From: Spongiibacter tropicus DSM 19543
Lineage (GTDB): Bacteria > Pseudomonadota > Gammaproteobacteria > Pseudomonadales > Spongiibacteraceae
Reading direction: 5' to 3'
NCBI RefSeq assembly: GCF_000420325.1
Contig: NZ_ATUS01000005.1
Span: 124,001 to 188,000, forward strand
DNA: 64,000 bases
Of the stretch, positions 1 through 7,115 are shown piece after piece (positions within the stretch are counted from its first letter, which is position 1; every line of letters begins with the position of its first letter). Under the pieces are notes generated by a model, which saw only the letters and a list, made by a program, of their open reading frames with translations, was not told the origin of the DNA and made no database searches. Made by a program: the position numbers and the translations under genes.

Positions 1-617
1 TAGGGGCGCGCTTCATCGACGCAGCGCTCAACACTTGGTCTCGTCAGAAGCCGTGTTCTGTAACGGCGTAAATGTGTATGTTCTTGGCCTATCTCATGCA
101 CCCAGTCGGCGTAGAACAATGAGGGCGCGGCGGCGCAATCGGCAAGAGTGAACGCATCTCCGCAGGCGTATTGGGTATTTTGGAGGTGCTTGTTCAGCCA
201 GCCATAGGTTTGTTGCAGCATCGCCTTTGCTGAATTCACCGTCAGCGTATCCCTATAAGAGGGGATACGCATAAAATCGTTAACGATGTGTTGGGTTGGC
301 GTCATCACATAATTGTCGAAGAATCGGTCAAACATACGTACTGTTATCGCTTGCTCTTTATCTGGGGGTAATAGCGCTACCTGTCCGGGATAATAATGCT
401 GTAAGTACTCGATAATCATTGAGGATTCACATATTTCACGCTCGCCGTCGATAAGCACGGGAAATTTCCCCTGGGGTGACAGCGTAAGAATACGTTGAAC
501 ATTTTCCTGATGATCGGGGTCGATCATTTGAAAGGTAAAAGGGGTATCGTTTTCATACAGCGCGATCAGCGCTTTCCACGTATAGGATGAAAATGGATGA
601 CCAAACAGCTCGGGCAT
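1..617 (-). CDS. Glutathione S-transferase family protein (3' end cut by window)
   Basis: The reading frame is open from an ATG at 617-615 to the window edge, giving 205 codons, close to the family's usual 200-220. The start MPELFGHPFSSYTWKALI and a later NFPVLIDGE...ESSMIIEYL stretch match the thioredoxin-like N-terminal GST domain, with the Ser-Ser near residues 10-11 where the catalytic Ser/Cys normally sits. An all-helical C-terminal half with TLADCAAAPSLF follows. It is presumably a cytosolic glutathione conjugating or reducing enzyme; the substrate is unknown. It is the last visible gene of the minus-strand run that begins with the sigma factor at 3736. The final codon or two may lie outside the window. 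Confidence 0.85.
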   Translation of the reverse strand, partial: MPELFGHPFSSYTWKALIALYENDTPFTFQMIDPDHQENVQRILTLSPQGKFPVLIDGEREICESSMIIEYLQHYYPGQVALLPPDKEQAITVRMFDRFFDNYVMTPTQHIVNDFMRIPSYRDTLTVNSAKAMLQQTYGWLNKHLQNTQYACGDAFTLADCAAAPSLFYADWVHEIGQEHTHLRRYRTRLLTRPSVERCVDEARP

Positions 618-665
618 AGTGTGCTCTCCTTTTCTTAGGTTCACTTCCTAGGCTTGGTTACTTAA

Positions 666-1463
666 CTACGCTCGCCTAGAGCCGACGAGAGCAAAGCGTG
701 CCCCCTGTGGGTCGATACCTGCGACGGTGAAATCTCCGCCGGGAATTTCATCGGGGCCGTGCAGAATTTGCCCTTTGTTTTGAAGGATAGTCTCGCAAGC
801 ATCATCGATATCTGCGCAGCGAAAATAGTATTGCCACATGGGCATGGGCATTTCTTCAGGCGCAGGCATCAGGGCACCGATTACGCCGTTGTGACGGATA
901 AATTCGTAGCGACCCATCGGCCCCATATCCAGCTCGCCATCTTTACTCCAGCCAAACTCCGAGAAGTAGAAGGTTTTCGCTGCTTCGGGGTCAGGGGTGA
1001 CTAGTTCATTCCACGCGCAGTGGCCGACGCGGGGCTTGTCGAAGGCAAAGGCCAAGCTGGCCTCATCACTAAGGCCTCGCATTACATAAAATGGTGCACC
1101 ATCAGGGTCGGTCACCATGGCGATACGCCCGACCTGCGGAATATTCGTCGCCGGCATTTGCAGTTGTCCGCCATTGGCAAGAATGCGGGTAAGGCATTGA
1201 TCGACATCGTCCACGCATATATAGCCCAACCATACGGGCCTGACACCGCCCCGTTTCATGTCGTCGGACAACGCCATAAGACCGGCGATATCGTGAGATT
1301 CTCCACTGTCTTCATCGTGGGCGCGGAGAATTCGGTAGCCCATCCCCGGCTGAATGCTATCGCTTGTCTGCCAGCCGAGTATCGCACGGTAAAAAGAAAG
1401 TGCCGCATCACAGTTGTCGGTTAATAATTCGTACCAAATAAACTGGCCGTGTTGGTTGCGCAT
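666..1463 (-). CDS. Two-domain VOC (glyoxalase/bleomycin resistance) family protein
   Basis: A 265-residue protein made of two vicinal oxygen chelate modules, about residues 5-130 and 142-262. Each opens with a W-(Y/N)-E-L motif and an FY...GW segment and closes with a DPQG/DPDG-type strand (FYVMRG, FALVGS). Fused VOC pairs form one metal-site barrel in a single chain. The family includes glyoxalase I, dioxygenases and drug-binding proteins, and I cannot assign a substrate. The gene is 36 bp downstream of the DUF1428 gene and upstream of the GST, so it is probably part of the same sigma-factor-linked transcript. Confidence 0.85.
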   Translation of the reverse strand: MRNQHGQFIWYELLTDNCDAALSFYRAILGWQTSDSIQPGMGYRILRAHDEDSGESHDIAGLMALSDDMKRGGVRPVWLGYICVDDVDQCLTRILANGGQLQMPATNIPQVGRIAMVTDPDGAPFYVMRGLSDEASLAFAFDKPRVGHCAWNELVTPDPEAAKTFYFSEFGWSKDGELDMGPMGRYEFIRHNGVIGALMPAPEEMPMPMWQYYFRCADIDDACETILQNKGQILHGPDEIPGGDFTVAGIDPQGARFALVGSRRA

Positions 1464-1499
1464 AGGGTTCTCCAGCGAGTACCAGTGAATGAGCGATGA

Positions 1500-1871
1500 C
1501 TATTTTTCGAGTGTGACCACCGGTGTAAAGCCACCGAAAATCAGACGCATACCATCAAAAGGCATGGGGTTGCTCTCCGGGTTAACGCGCGGGTCGGTAT
1601 CCATCGCTGCCATCATTTTTTCCATCCCCGCATCGCGGGTGGCTTTATCTGGCCATTCGATCCAGGAAAATACGACAGCCTCGCCCTCTGCTACCTGTAC
1701 CGCTCGCCGAAAGTCAGTAACTTTGCCGTCGGGCACGTCGTCTTCCCAGCATTCGAGAACACGGGTGGCGCCCCATTCCAAGAAAATGGGGTCGGCGGTT
1801 TCAGCGTGGTGAATAAATTTCTCTTTATTGGCCTCGGGAACAGCCAAAAGAAATCCATCGATATAGCTCAT
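1500..1871 (-). CDS. DUF1428 family protein (YbaA-like)
   Basis: A 123-residue protein matching DUF1428, the family of E. coli YbaA (117 aa), a ferredoxin-like alpha/beta-barrel fold of unknown function. Recognisable segments are MSYIDGFLLAVP at the start, VLECWEDDVPDGKVTDF around residues 38-54 and FDGMRLIFGGF near the C-terminus. A GGAGA ribosome-binding site sits 7 bases before the ATG. Genes of this family often accompany VOC and YCII-related (DGPF) genes beside ECF42 sigma factors, as here. The promoter-like element at 1922-1950 lies about 50 bp upstream. Confidence 0.85.
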   Translation of the reverse strand: MSYIDGFLLAVPEANKEKFIHHAETADPIFLEWGATRVLECWEDDVPDGKVTDFRRAVQVAEGEAVVFSWIEWPDKATRDAGMEKMMAAMDTDPRVNPESNPMPFDGMRLIFGGFTPVVTLEK

Positions 1872-1921
1872 GATTCATCTCCTCGAGTTGTCGGTGGCAC
1901 TCCGTGCCAGTAAGTCCTAAG

Positions 1922-1950
1922 TAGTCGTTGATGTGCCCTTGTAATCGACA
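1922..1950 (-). promoter_or_regulatory. Putative ECF-sigma promoter upstream of the DUF1428 gene
   Basis: On the minus strand this reads TGTCGA, 17 bases, CGACTA. The same two hexamers with the same 17-base spacer occur at 2435-2463 in front of the next gene up. The element lies about 50 bp before the DUF1428 ATG, a suitable distance for a promoter. The match between two gaps of one sigma-linked cluster is seen directly; assignment to the local sigma factor is inference. Confidence 0.5.
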
Positions 1951-1966
1951 GGTCAGGACGAATTTA

Positions 1967-2386
1967 TTAAGAATTTTTTTCCTCAGAGTTGATTGCCTCA
2001 GGGGCCATCCAAATGGCTTCCCATATATGGCCGTCTGGATCGGAGAAGGCGCGGCTATACATAAATCCATGGTCTTGTGTGGGATTGATGTCCGCTGTCC
2101 CGCCCTGGGCTGCCGCAGCTTCATTCATGTTGTCGACGGCCTCGCGACTGCTGAGTGACACGCAGAGCATTACTTCGCTGCTAGTGGAGGGTGGGATTGG
2201 GCGGCTGGTGAACTCGCGCCATTTATTGTGGGTGAGCAACATGACGTTAATCGTGTCGCTCCATATCATGCAGGCGGCCGTGTCATCGGTGAATTGCGGA
2301 TTGTTGTCAAAGCCGAGGGCCTGATAGAAAGCGATTGACGCTTTCAGGTCGATAGTGGGTAGATTGACGAAAATCATTCCGCTCAT
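1967..2386 (-). CDS. Single-domain VOC family protein
   Basis: A 139-residue protein with the glyoxalase/bleomycin resistance (VOC) fold. The N-terminus has FVNLPTIDLKASIAFYQALGF, with the usual strand-helix plus AFYQALGF signature; the C-terminus has AFSDPDGHIWEAIW, with the DPDGH...WE segment common in VOC metal sites. The type resembles small proteins called 'VOC family / lactoylglutathione lyase-like', but no substrate can be given. It is the first gene downstream of the ECF sigma factor, 99 bp away, and that gap holds the promoter-like element at 2435-2463. Confidence 0.85.
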   Translation of the reverse strand: MSGMIFVNLPTIDLKASIAFYQALGFDNNPQFTDDTAACMIWSDTINVMLLTHNKWREFTSRPIPPSTSSEVMLCVSLSSREAVDNMNEAAAAQGGTADINPTQDHGFMYSRAFSDPDGHIWEAIWMAPEAINSEEKNS

Positions 2387-2434
2387 TGCAGGAATCTCCT
2401 TGGCTATGGGTTGTTATTAACAGTTGCTACCCAG

Positions 2435-2463
2435 TAGTCGTCGGTTGACCCGCCGTTTCGACA
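2435..2463 (-). promoter_or_regulatory. Putative ECF-sigma promoter upstream of the VOC gene
   Basis: The minus strand reads TGTCGA, 17 bases, CGACTA between the sigma gene stop and the VOC start, about 50 bp before the ATG. It is identical in both hexamers and in spacing to 1922-1950. No such pair is visible in front of the sigma gene itself, so the sigma factor may not be autoregulated. Confidence 0.5.
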
Positions 2464-2485
2464 ACGTCGAGAAATTTTTTTTTAA

Positions 2486-3736
2486 TTATTTATGTAGCAG
2501 TTTGCTCAGGCGCTGTTGCAGAAAGCGTCGCTCCGGTTCCTGCTGGGTGAGGTCTAGTGCCTGCTGATAGCAGCGGATCGCATCCTGCGGCTGTCCCAGT
2601 CGGCGAAACAGGTCCGCCCGGGCAGCGTGTAACAGGTAATAGCGCTTTAAGTCTTTGAGTTTCATTATGTTATCGATGGCTTGAAGGCCGGCCTCAGGCC
2701 CATCGCGCATGGCTAGCGCGGCGGCGCGGTTAAGTTCCACGACTGGTGAAGGATTGATGCGCAACAGAACATCGTAGAGTCCGGTGATTTCCGCCCAGTC
2801 GGTATCTGCTGCCGTGGGCGCCTCGGCGTGCACGGCGGCGATAGCGGCCTGCAAGCTATACACACCATGCGCCCCTGTTCTGAGCGCCTGTTCCACCAGA
2901 TCACAGCCTTCGCGGATCTGTTCTCTGTTCCACAGTGTGCGATCCTGCTCTTCTAGCGGAATTAAGTCGCCACTAACATTGGTGCGACCGGCTCTACGGG
3001 CATCGTGTAGCAACATCAGGGAAAGCAGACCGATCACTTCGGTGTGGGGAAGCAAGTCGTACAGCAGCCTGCCCAGACGTATTGCTTCGGCGGTTAAATC
3101 CCGCCGGATTAACGCGGCCCCACTGGAGGCGGAATAGCCTTCGTTGAAGACGAGATAAATGACCGCCAGTACCGTCTCCAGCCGCGCAGCCAGCTCTTCG
3201 GGTTCAGGAACTTCGTAGGGGATCGCTGCATCGCGGATTTTGTTCTTTGCCCGCACAATTCTTTGGGCCAGTGTCGGTACCGGTACCAGGAAGGCAGCGG
3301 CAATGGCCTCCGTTGGTATGCCGCATACTTCCCTAAGCGTCAGGCCGATCCGGGCCTCTACTGCCAACGCGGGGTGACAGCAGGTAAAAATCAATCGCAG
3401 GCGGTCATCCTCAATAGTGTCGTCGTCGACCAGTAGTTCGGTTGGAGATTCGGCCTCTAGGGTGTAGGCGAACTCTTGCAGGTGATGATCCTGACGATTG
3501 CTTTTTCGTATCCGGTCGATAGCTTTGAAACGCCCGGTAGAGATTAGCCAGGCCCGGGGGTTGTCGGGAATGCCATCGCGTTGCCACTGTGCAAGGGCCG
3601 CGACAAACGCGTCTTGCATGGCTTCCTCTGCAAGGTCAAAATTTCCTTGCAATAGACGGATTAAGGTGGCCAACACCCGCCGCGATTCCTCGCGGTAGAT
3701 TGTTGTAATACCTTGTTCAACAGAACGGAGTGTCAT
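2486..3736 (-). CDS. ECF-type RNA polymerase sigma factor with TPR-like C-terminal extension (ECF42-like)
   Basis: A 416-residue protein. Residues 1-180 are sigma-70 regions 2 and 4: region 2 includes NFDLAEEAMQDAFVAAL and NPRAWLISTGRFKAIDRIRK, and region 4 includes LTLREVCGIPTEAIAAAFLVPVPT. A long C-terminal part (about 185-416, DUF6596 followed by TPR-like helices such as YYLLHAARADLFRRLGQ) replaces the anti-sigma control of ordinary ECF factors. This architecture defines the ECF42 group, usually encoded next to YCII/DGPF, VOC and DUF1428 proteins. The last two kinds are present immediately downstream; a DGPF gene is not seen here and could lie beyond base 1. It probably directs transcription of the downstream detoxification-type genes. 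Confidence 0.88.
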   Translation of the reverse strand: MTLRSVEQGITTIYREESRRVLATLIRLLQGNFDLAEEAMQDAFVAALAQWQRDGIPDNPRAWLISTGRFKAIDRIRKSNRQDHHLQEFAYTLEAESPTELLVDDDTIEDDRLRLIFTCCHPALAVEARIGLTLREVCGIPTEAIAAAFLVPVPTLAQRIVRAKNKIRDAAIPYEVPEPEELAARLETVLAVIYLVFNEGYSASSGAALIRRDLTAEAIRLGRLLYDLLPHTEVIGLLSLMLLHDARRAGRTNVSGDLIPLEEQDRTLWNREQIREGCDLVEQALRTGAHGVYSLQAAIAAVHAEAPTAADTDWAEITGLYDVLLRINPSPVVELNRAAALAMRDGPEAGLQAIDNIMKLKDLKRYYLLHAARADLFRRLGQPQDAIRCYQQALDLTQQEPERRFLQQRLSKLLHK

Positions 3737-4220
3737 ACGGCAGTCTATAGCTCGTGATAAGCATCGTCTAGGAAGGGGCGTTGAGGTGTCGTGTCTGCAC
3801 CGATAGCGTCATAATCTATGTCTGCATCGTGGAAGAAAGCCGGAAATGCGAAGCTAATCATGGCGAAGGCGTGCCGGGGTGGCAACTGATGAGACCTTTT
3901 CTTTCTTCAGACGTTGGTAGAGAGGGGAATTTTTAGCACGGTACTTTTCATGGTACTACTTAGTCATGGTACTAATTAATCATGGTACTAATTAGTCATG
4001 ATAGTACTTAGGTATTGATCGCCGAACGCTAGCCAAATGTCGTGATGCCAATTACGGTTGGCGTACGAACGGAAAAATTCGCCCATGGCCAACCTGTTGC
4101 CAGCCTCGCAATGAAACCGCCGTGACGACAGTCACTCCTCGTAGAGAGGCCCCACGGAAGCAAAACCCGCAATGTAGATAACCATTATAAAATGGGTTTG
4201 GAAGCGTCTTAAGGAGAATC
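3737..4220. other. Divergent intergenic region between sigma factor and CHAT gene
   Basis: This 484-base gap holds no convincing gene. It contains the four 16-bp tandem repeats at 3948-4011, and an inverted repeat GTGAC-GACA-GTCAC at 4122-4135 whose TGAC-N4-GTCA core resembles CRP/FNR-family sites. The strong ribosome-binding site AAGGAG precedes the CHAT ATG. It must carry promoters for both divergent genes, but I cannot place them with confidence. Confidence 0.6.
3948..4011. repeat. Four 16-bp tandem repeats upstream of the CHAT gene
   Basis: Four contiguous units: TCATGGTACTACTTAG (3948), TCATGGTACTAATTAA (3964), TCATGGTACTAATTAG (3980) and TCATGATAGTACTTAG (3996). A decayed fifth copy (CACGGTACTTT) precedes them. 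The unit is AT-richer than its surroundings and contains GTAC and TAATTA palindromic cores. The block lies 210 bp before the CHAT start. An iteron-like operator is one reading; slippage repeats without function is another. Confidence 0.85.
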
Positions 4221-6662
4221 ATGTTGAAATTACAACGCCATCTGAAACTGGCTGGATTGGTCGCAACTGCGCTGTTTGTTTCGGCTTGCAATCCCTACCA
4301 GATAAAATCCGCGCAGAATGATTTTTCGACGTCAACCTACACCTACCGAATGGCGAGTTTGCACGGCGAAAATGCCAAGTTGCGAGAGCTGTGGCTGGAG
4401 GACAGTCAGGGAAGCATTGAGGCGATGTCCTCCAAAAATCTCCGCTATGCCTGTGATGCCCTGATGGAGATTGGTGATTTTCGAGAGGCGAGGACATGTC
4501 TGGCGGCTTTGCGCGAGCAAGAGCCATATGACTGGATGTCAGAGGAGTTTGACGAAACGACCCACCGCTATTTCAGCGATGCTTTACTGGCTCGTTACCA
4601 CTTTTTGATTGGCGATTATCGTCAGGCTATCGCGCTGGCTGACGAGGTCATAGAAAACTTACATTTGAAGCAGGATACCTGGTACAAGCGCAGAGACCCT
4701 AATTTCTGGTACGGCCAGATGACAGCGGGTTATGCGGCTGGCATGTCGCAGATTGCTCTCGGTAAATCAGCTATCAGCGAACGATACTATCGGGCTCTCG
4801 ACAATCACTACAACGAGGGGCATTGGCAGGATCAGGATAGAAAACTCTACGTGACGCGTCGCGCCGAAATGCTGTTTGTTGAGCGCCGCTACTCAGAGGC
4901 ACTTGCTCTGCTGACCGGTGAAGAAAGCGAAAACACGACCTCCGAAAAAGTGGCTTCGGTTCTCCAGCACATACAGGCACTGGGTATCGCGGCACTGGTT
5001 AACAAGGCATCAACGGGGGACGCTAACCTAACAGGCGCAAATCGCTTCGCCGGCAACCGCCATCTTCATTTGTATATGGTTGCCAAAGCCAGACTCGAAC
5101 TGGGTCAGCGCGAAGACGCCAAGGCAATCTACGATTCGCTGTTGGAGAAGCTAAAAGATGCCAGTTACAACACGTTCTACTGGAAGGCCGCTCACGATCG
5201 TGCGCTGATTGCTCAGCAGGAAGGGGACAACGAGCTGGCCGACCGCTTGTTCAGTATGGCAATCGACGCTCTTGAAGAGCAGCGCAGTACGCTGACGACG
5301 GACGGCAACAAAATTTCCTTTGTGGGTGACAAACAGCGGTTATATCAGGACTACGTCGCTTTTCTCGTCGACGAACAACGCTATGCCGCAGCCTTTGAAT
5401 ACTCGGATAAAGCCAAGGCCCGCGCATTGGTGGATATGCTGGCCAATCGTGAATTCAAGTCCGAAGGACAATCTGAGGCGCAACAGCTATACCGGGAACT
5501 GCGCGATCTTCAGGCTGATTCCAGCGTGGTGGCCGGTATTGGCACTGAGCAGCAGAAAGCCGAGAAGACCAGAGCGCTCAAGCGAGTATATAAAAAAATA
5601 GAAACCAGTAACGCGCAGTTGAGTTCACTGGTTAGTGCTGAGACGCCCAGTGTCTCTGAGGTCCAACAGCGGCTCGGCGACGACGAAGCCCTGATCCAGT
5701 ATTACAAACTCAAGGATCACTATCATGCCTTCCTGTTAACGCACGAAGGTGTCAGAAGTTACCCACTGCCTCAAGCTTCCGTCGACGAGGTTGATCAGGC
5801 GGTGGGTGATTTTCGTCAGGCGCTTATGGCCGTCGATAACGAGAGCTATCAGCTTGAGGCACAAGCCCTTTACGACCGCTTACTGCGCCCAATGCAGAGT
5901 CAGCTACAGCAGCGCAAGTTGATCCTTGTCGCGGATGGCGCCTTGCATTATTTGCCTTTTGCAGCGCTGCATGATGGACGCCAGTTTGTTTTGCAGCGTC
6001 ACCAACTGCGTGCTCTCAGTGCCGCCAGTGTCCTGACCTTATTGGAACAGCGGGATGTAAGAGGTCAGCGTCTGATTGCGTTGGGCAATCCTGACTTGGG
6101 TAACCCAGATCTTGATTTGCCCGGCGCAGAGCAGGAGGTCAAGGCGCTGCGGCAATTGCTCAGCCAAGCTGAGGTCGTAACGCGTCAGCAGGCGACGGAA
6201 ACACGGATCAAGCAATTGGGTGAGGGCTATTCCGTGTTGCATATTGCCTCTCATGGTCAGTTCGATGCCAGCCAGCCCCTGGCCTCGCGTTTGTTGTTGT
6301 CCGCCGACGGCAGTAATGACGGTGTGCTCACCGTGGGAGAGCTGTACGACTTGAGCCTGCCGGCTAAGCTGGTTGTGCTGTCTGCTTGCGAGACCGGATT
6401 AGGGGATGTGAAAAACGGGGGGGACGTGATTGGCCTGACCCGCGGATTCCTTTACGCCGGTGCCAGCTCTGTTGTCTCTACACTGTGGATGGTGGCGGAT
6501 GAAACGACTAAGCAACTGATGCTGGATTTCTATCGCCAGTTGCAACAGCAATCGCAGCAGGACATTGGTGAAGCCTTGACTACCGCGCAGCGTCGAATCT
6601 TCCGCCAGGTGAATCCTCATCCCTATTATTGGGCGGCGTTTCAACTGACTGGCAGCATTTGA
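4221..6662 (+). CDS. CHAT-domain (caspase-like) lipoprotein with TPR repeats
   Basis: An 813-residue protein. Residues 1-23 form a lipoprotein signal with lipobox FVSAC (Cys23; Asn at +2 suggests the outer membrane). Residues about 70-420 are helical TPR-type repeats, followed by a coiled-coil-like stretch and then a CHAT domain (about 520-813). The presumed catalytic dyad of clan CD peptidases is visible: His678 in HIASHG and Cys723 in VLSACETGLG. The C-terminus has the usual GASSVVSTLWMV and YYWAAFQLTG segments. Most known CHAT proteases (separase-like, or TPR-CHAT in type III-E CRISPR) are cytosolic, so a lipidated, exported one is unusual. No partner gene is obvious apart from the small ORF at 6799-6963. 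AAGGAG precedes the ATG. Substrate unknown. Confidence 0.88.
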   Translation: MLKLQRHLKLAGLVATALFVSACNPYQIKSAQNDFSTSTYTYRMASLHGENAKLRELWLEDSQGSIEAMSSKNLRYACDALMEIGDFREARTCLAALREQEPYDWMSEEFDETTHRYFSDALLARYHFLIGDYRQAIALADEVIENLHLKQDTWYKRRDPNFWYGQMTAGYAAGMSQIALGKSAISERYYRALDNHYNEGHWQDQDRKLYVTRRAEMLFVERRYSEALALLTGEESENTTSEKVASVLQHIQALGIAALVNKASTGDANLTGANRFAGNRHLHLYMVAKARLELGQREDAKAIYDSLLEKLKDASYNTFYWKAAHDRALIAQQEGDNELADRLFSMAIDALEEQRSTLTTDGNKISFVGDKQRLYQDYVAFLVDEQRYAAAFEYSDKAKARALVDMLANREFKSEGQSEAQQLYRELRDLQADSSVVAGIGTEQQKAEKTRALKRVYKKIETSNAQLSSLVSAETPSVSEVQQRLGDDEALIQYYKLKDHYHAFLLTHEGVRSYPLPQASVDEVDQAVGDFRQALMAVDNESYQLEAQALYDRLLRPMQSQLQQRKLILVADGALHYLPFAALHDGRQFVLQRHQLRALSAASVLTLLEQRDVRGQRLIALGNPDLGNPDLDLPGAEQEVKALRQLLSQAEVVTRQQATETRIKQLGEGYSVLHIASHGQFDASQPLASRLLLSADGSNDGVLTVGELYDLSLPAKLVVLSACETGLGDVKNGGDVIGLTRGFLYAGASSVVSTLWMVADETTKQLMLDFYRQLQQQSQQDIGEALTTAQRRIFRQVNPHPYYWAAFQLTGSI

Positions 6663-6798
6663 TGCTGTTTATGAGGCGTGACTGTCGTGAGCGAAGGATC
6701 ATGGCAAGACGATAGCCGGAACGCATGTATTCAGATGCCCGGTGACATCGGCGACAGGAGAGGGGGGCGTTTCCCGATCCGTCTCGCCATCACTGCCT

Positions 6799-6963
6799 TT
6801 AATGAATATTCCACCACCACGGTTGATCGGGGCGCGGAAGCTTATTGGCGTCGGCGACAATAGCGGTGACAAGCAGCAGGAATGCCAGCAGAAAAGGCAG
6901 CCACTGGGTCGCAGCTTTGATGGGGTATCTGGGTTGTCGTTTTGGACTGCGCTCGCGTTTCAT
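6799..6963 (-). CDS. Small predicted single-span membrane protein (54 aa)
   Basis: This short ORF begins at an ATG with AGGAAA seven bases upstream and encodes 54 residues. A strongly basic N-terminus (MKRERSPKRQPRYPIK) is followed by one hydrophobic helix at about residues 21-37 (WLPFLLAFLLLVTAIVA), then a short proline- and tryptophan-rich tail ending PWWWNIH. The charge pattern predicts N-in, C-out topology in the inner membrane. It lies 152 bp downstream of the MocR gene on the same strand and converges on the CHAT gene. The overlapping plus-strand frames look non-coding. Conservation would be needed to call it real. Confidence 0.4.
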   Translation of the reverse strand: MKRERSPKRQPRYPIKAATQWLPFLLAFLLLVTAIVADANKLPRPDQPWWWNIH

Positions 6964-7115
6964 TTCCGTTTCCTGCGATAGATCATCAGGGGAAATTCTG
7001 CGTGCTTGCCAGCCGGCTAAACAGGCGCAGTTATCGACTATTGTGTCGGTACAGTGGCGAAGGCTTGCTTACTGTTATGCATCACAGTTGCCGACGCAAA
7101 TCTGAATGAATGCCT

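Noticed and set aside
3948-4011. CRISPR array
   Set aside because: The repeats are 16 bp and contiguous with no spacers, and no cas gene is in the window.
6678-6981. Two plus-strand ORFs (61 and 79 codons) after the CHAT gene
   Set aside because: Low-quality sequences without ribosome sites; the minus-strand 54-codon frame in the same place has a ribosome site and a membrane helix.
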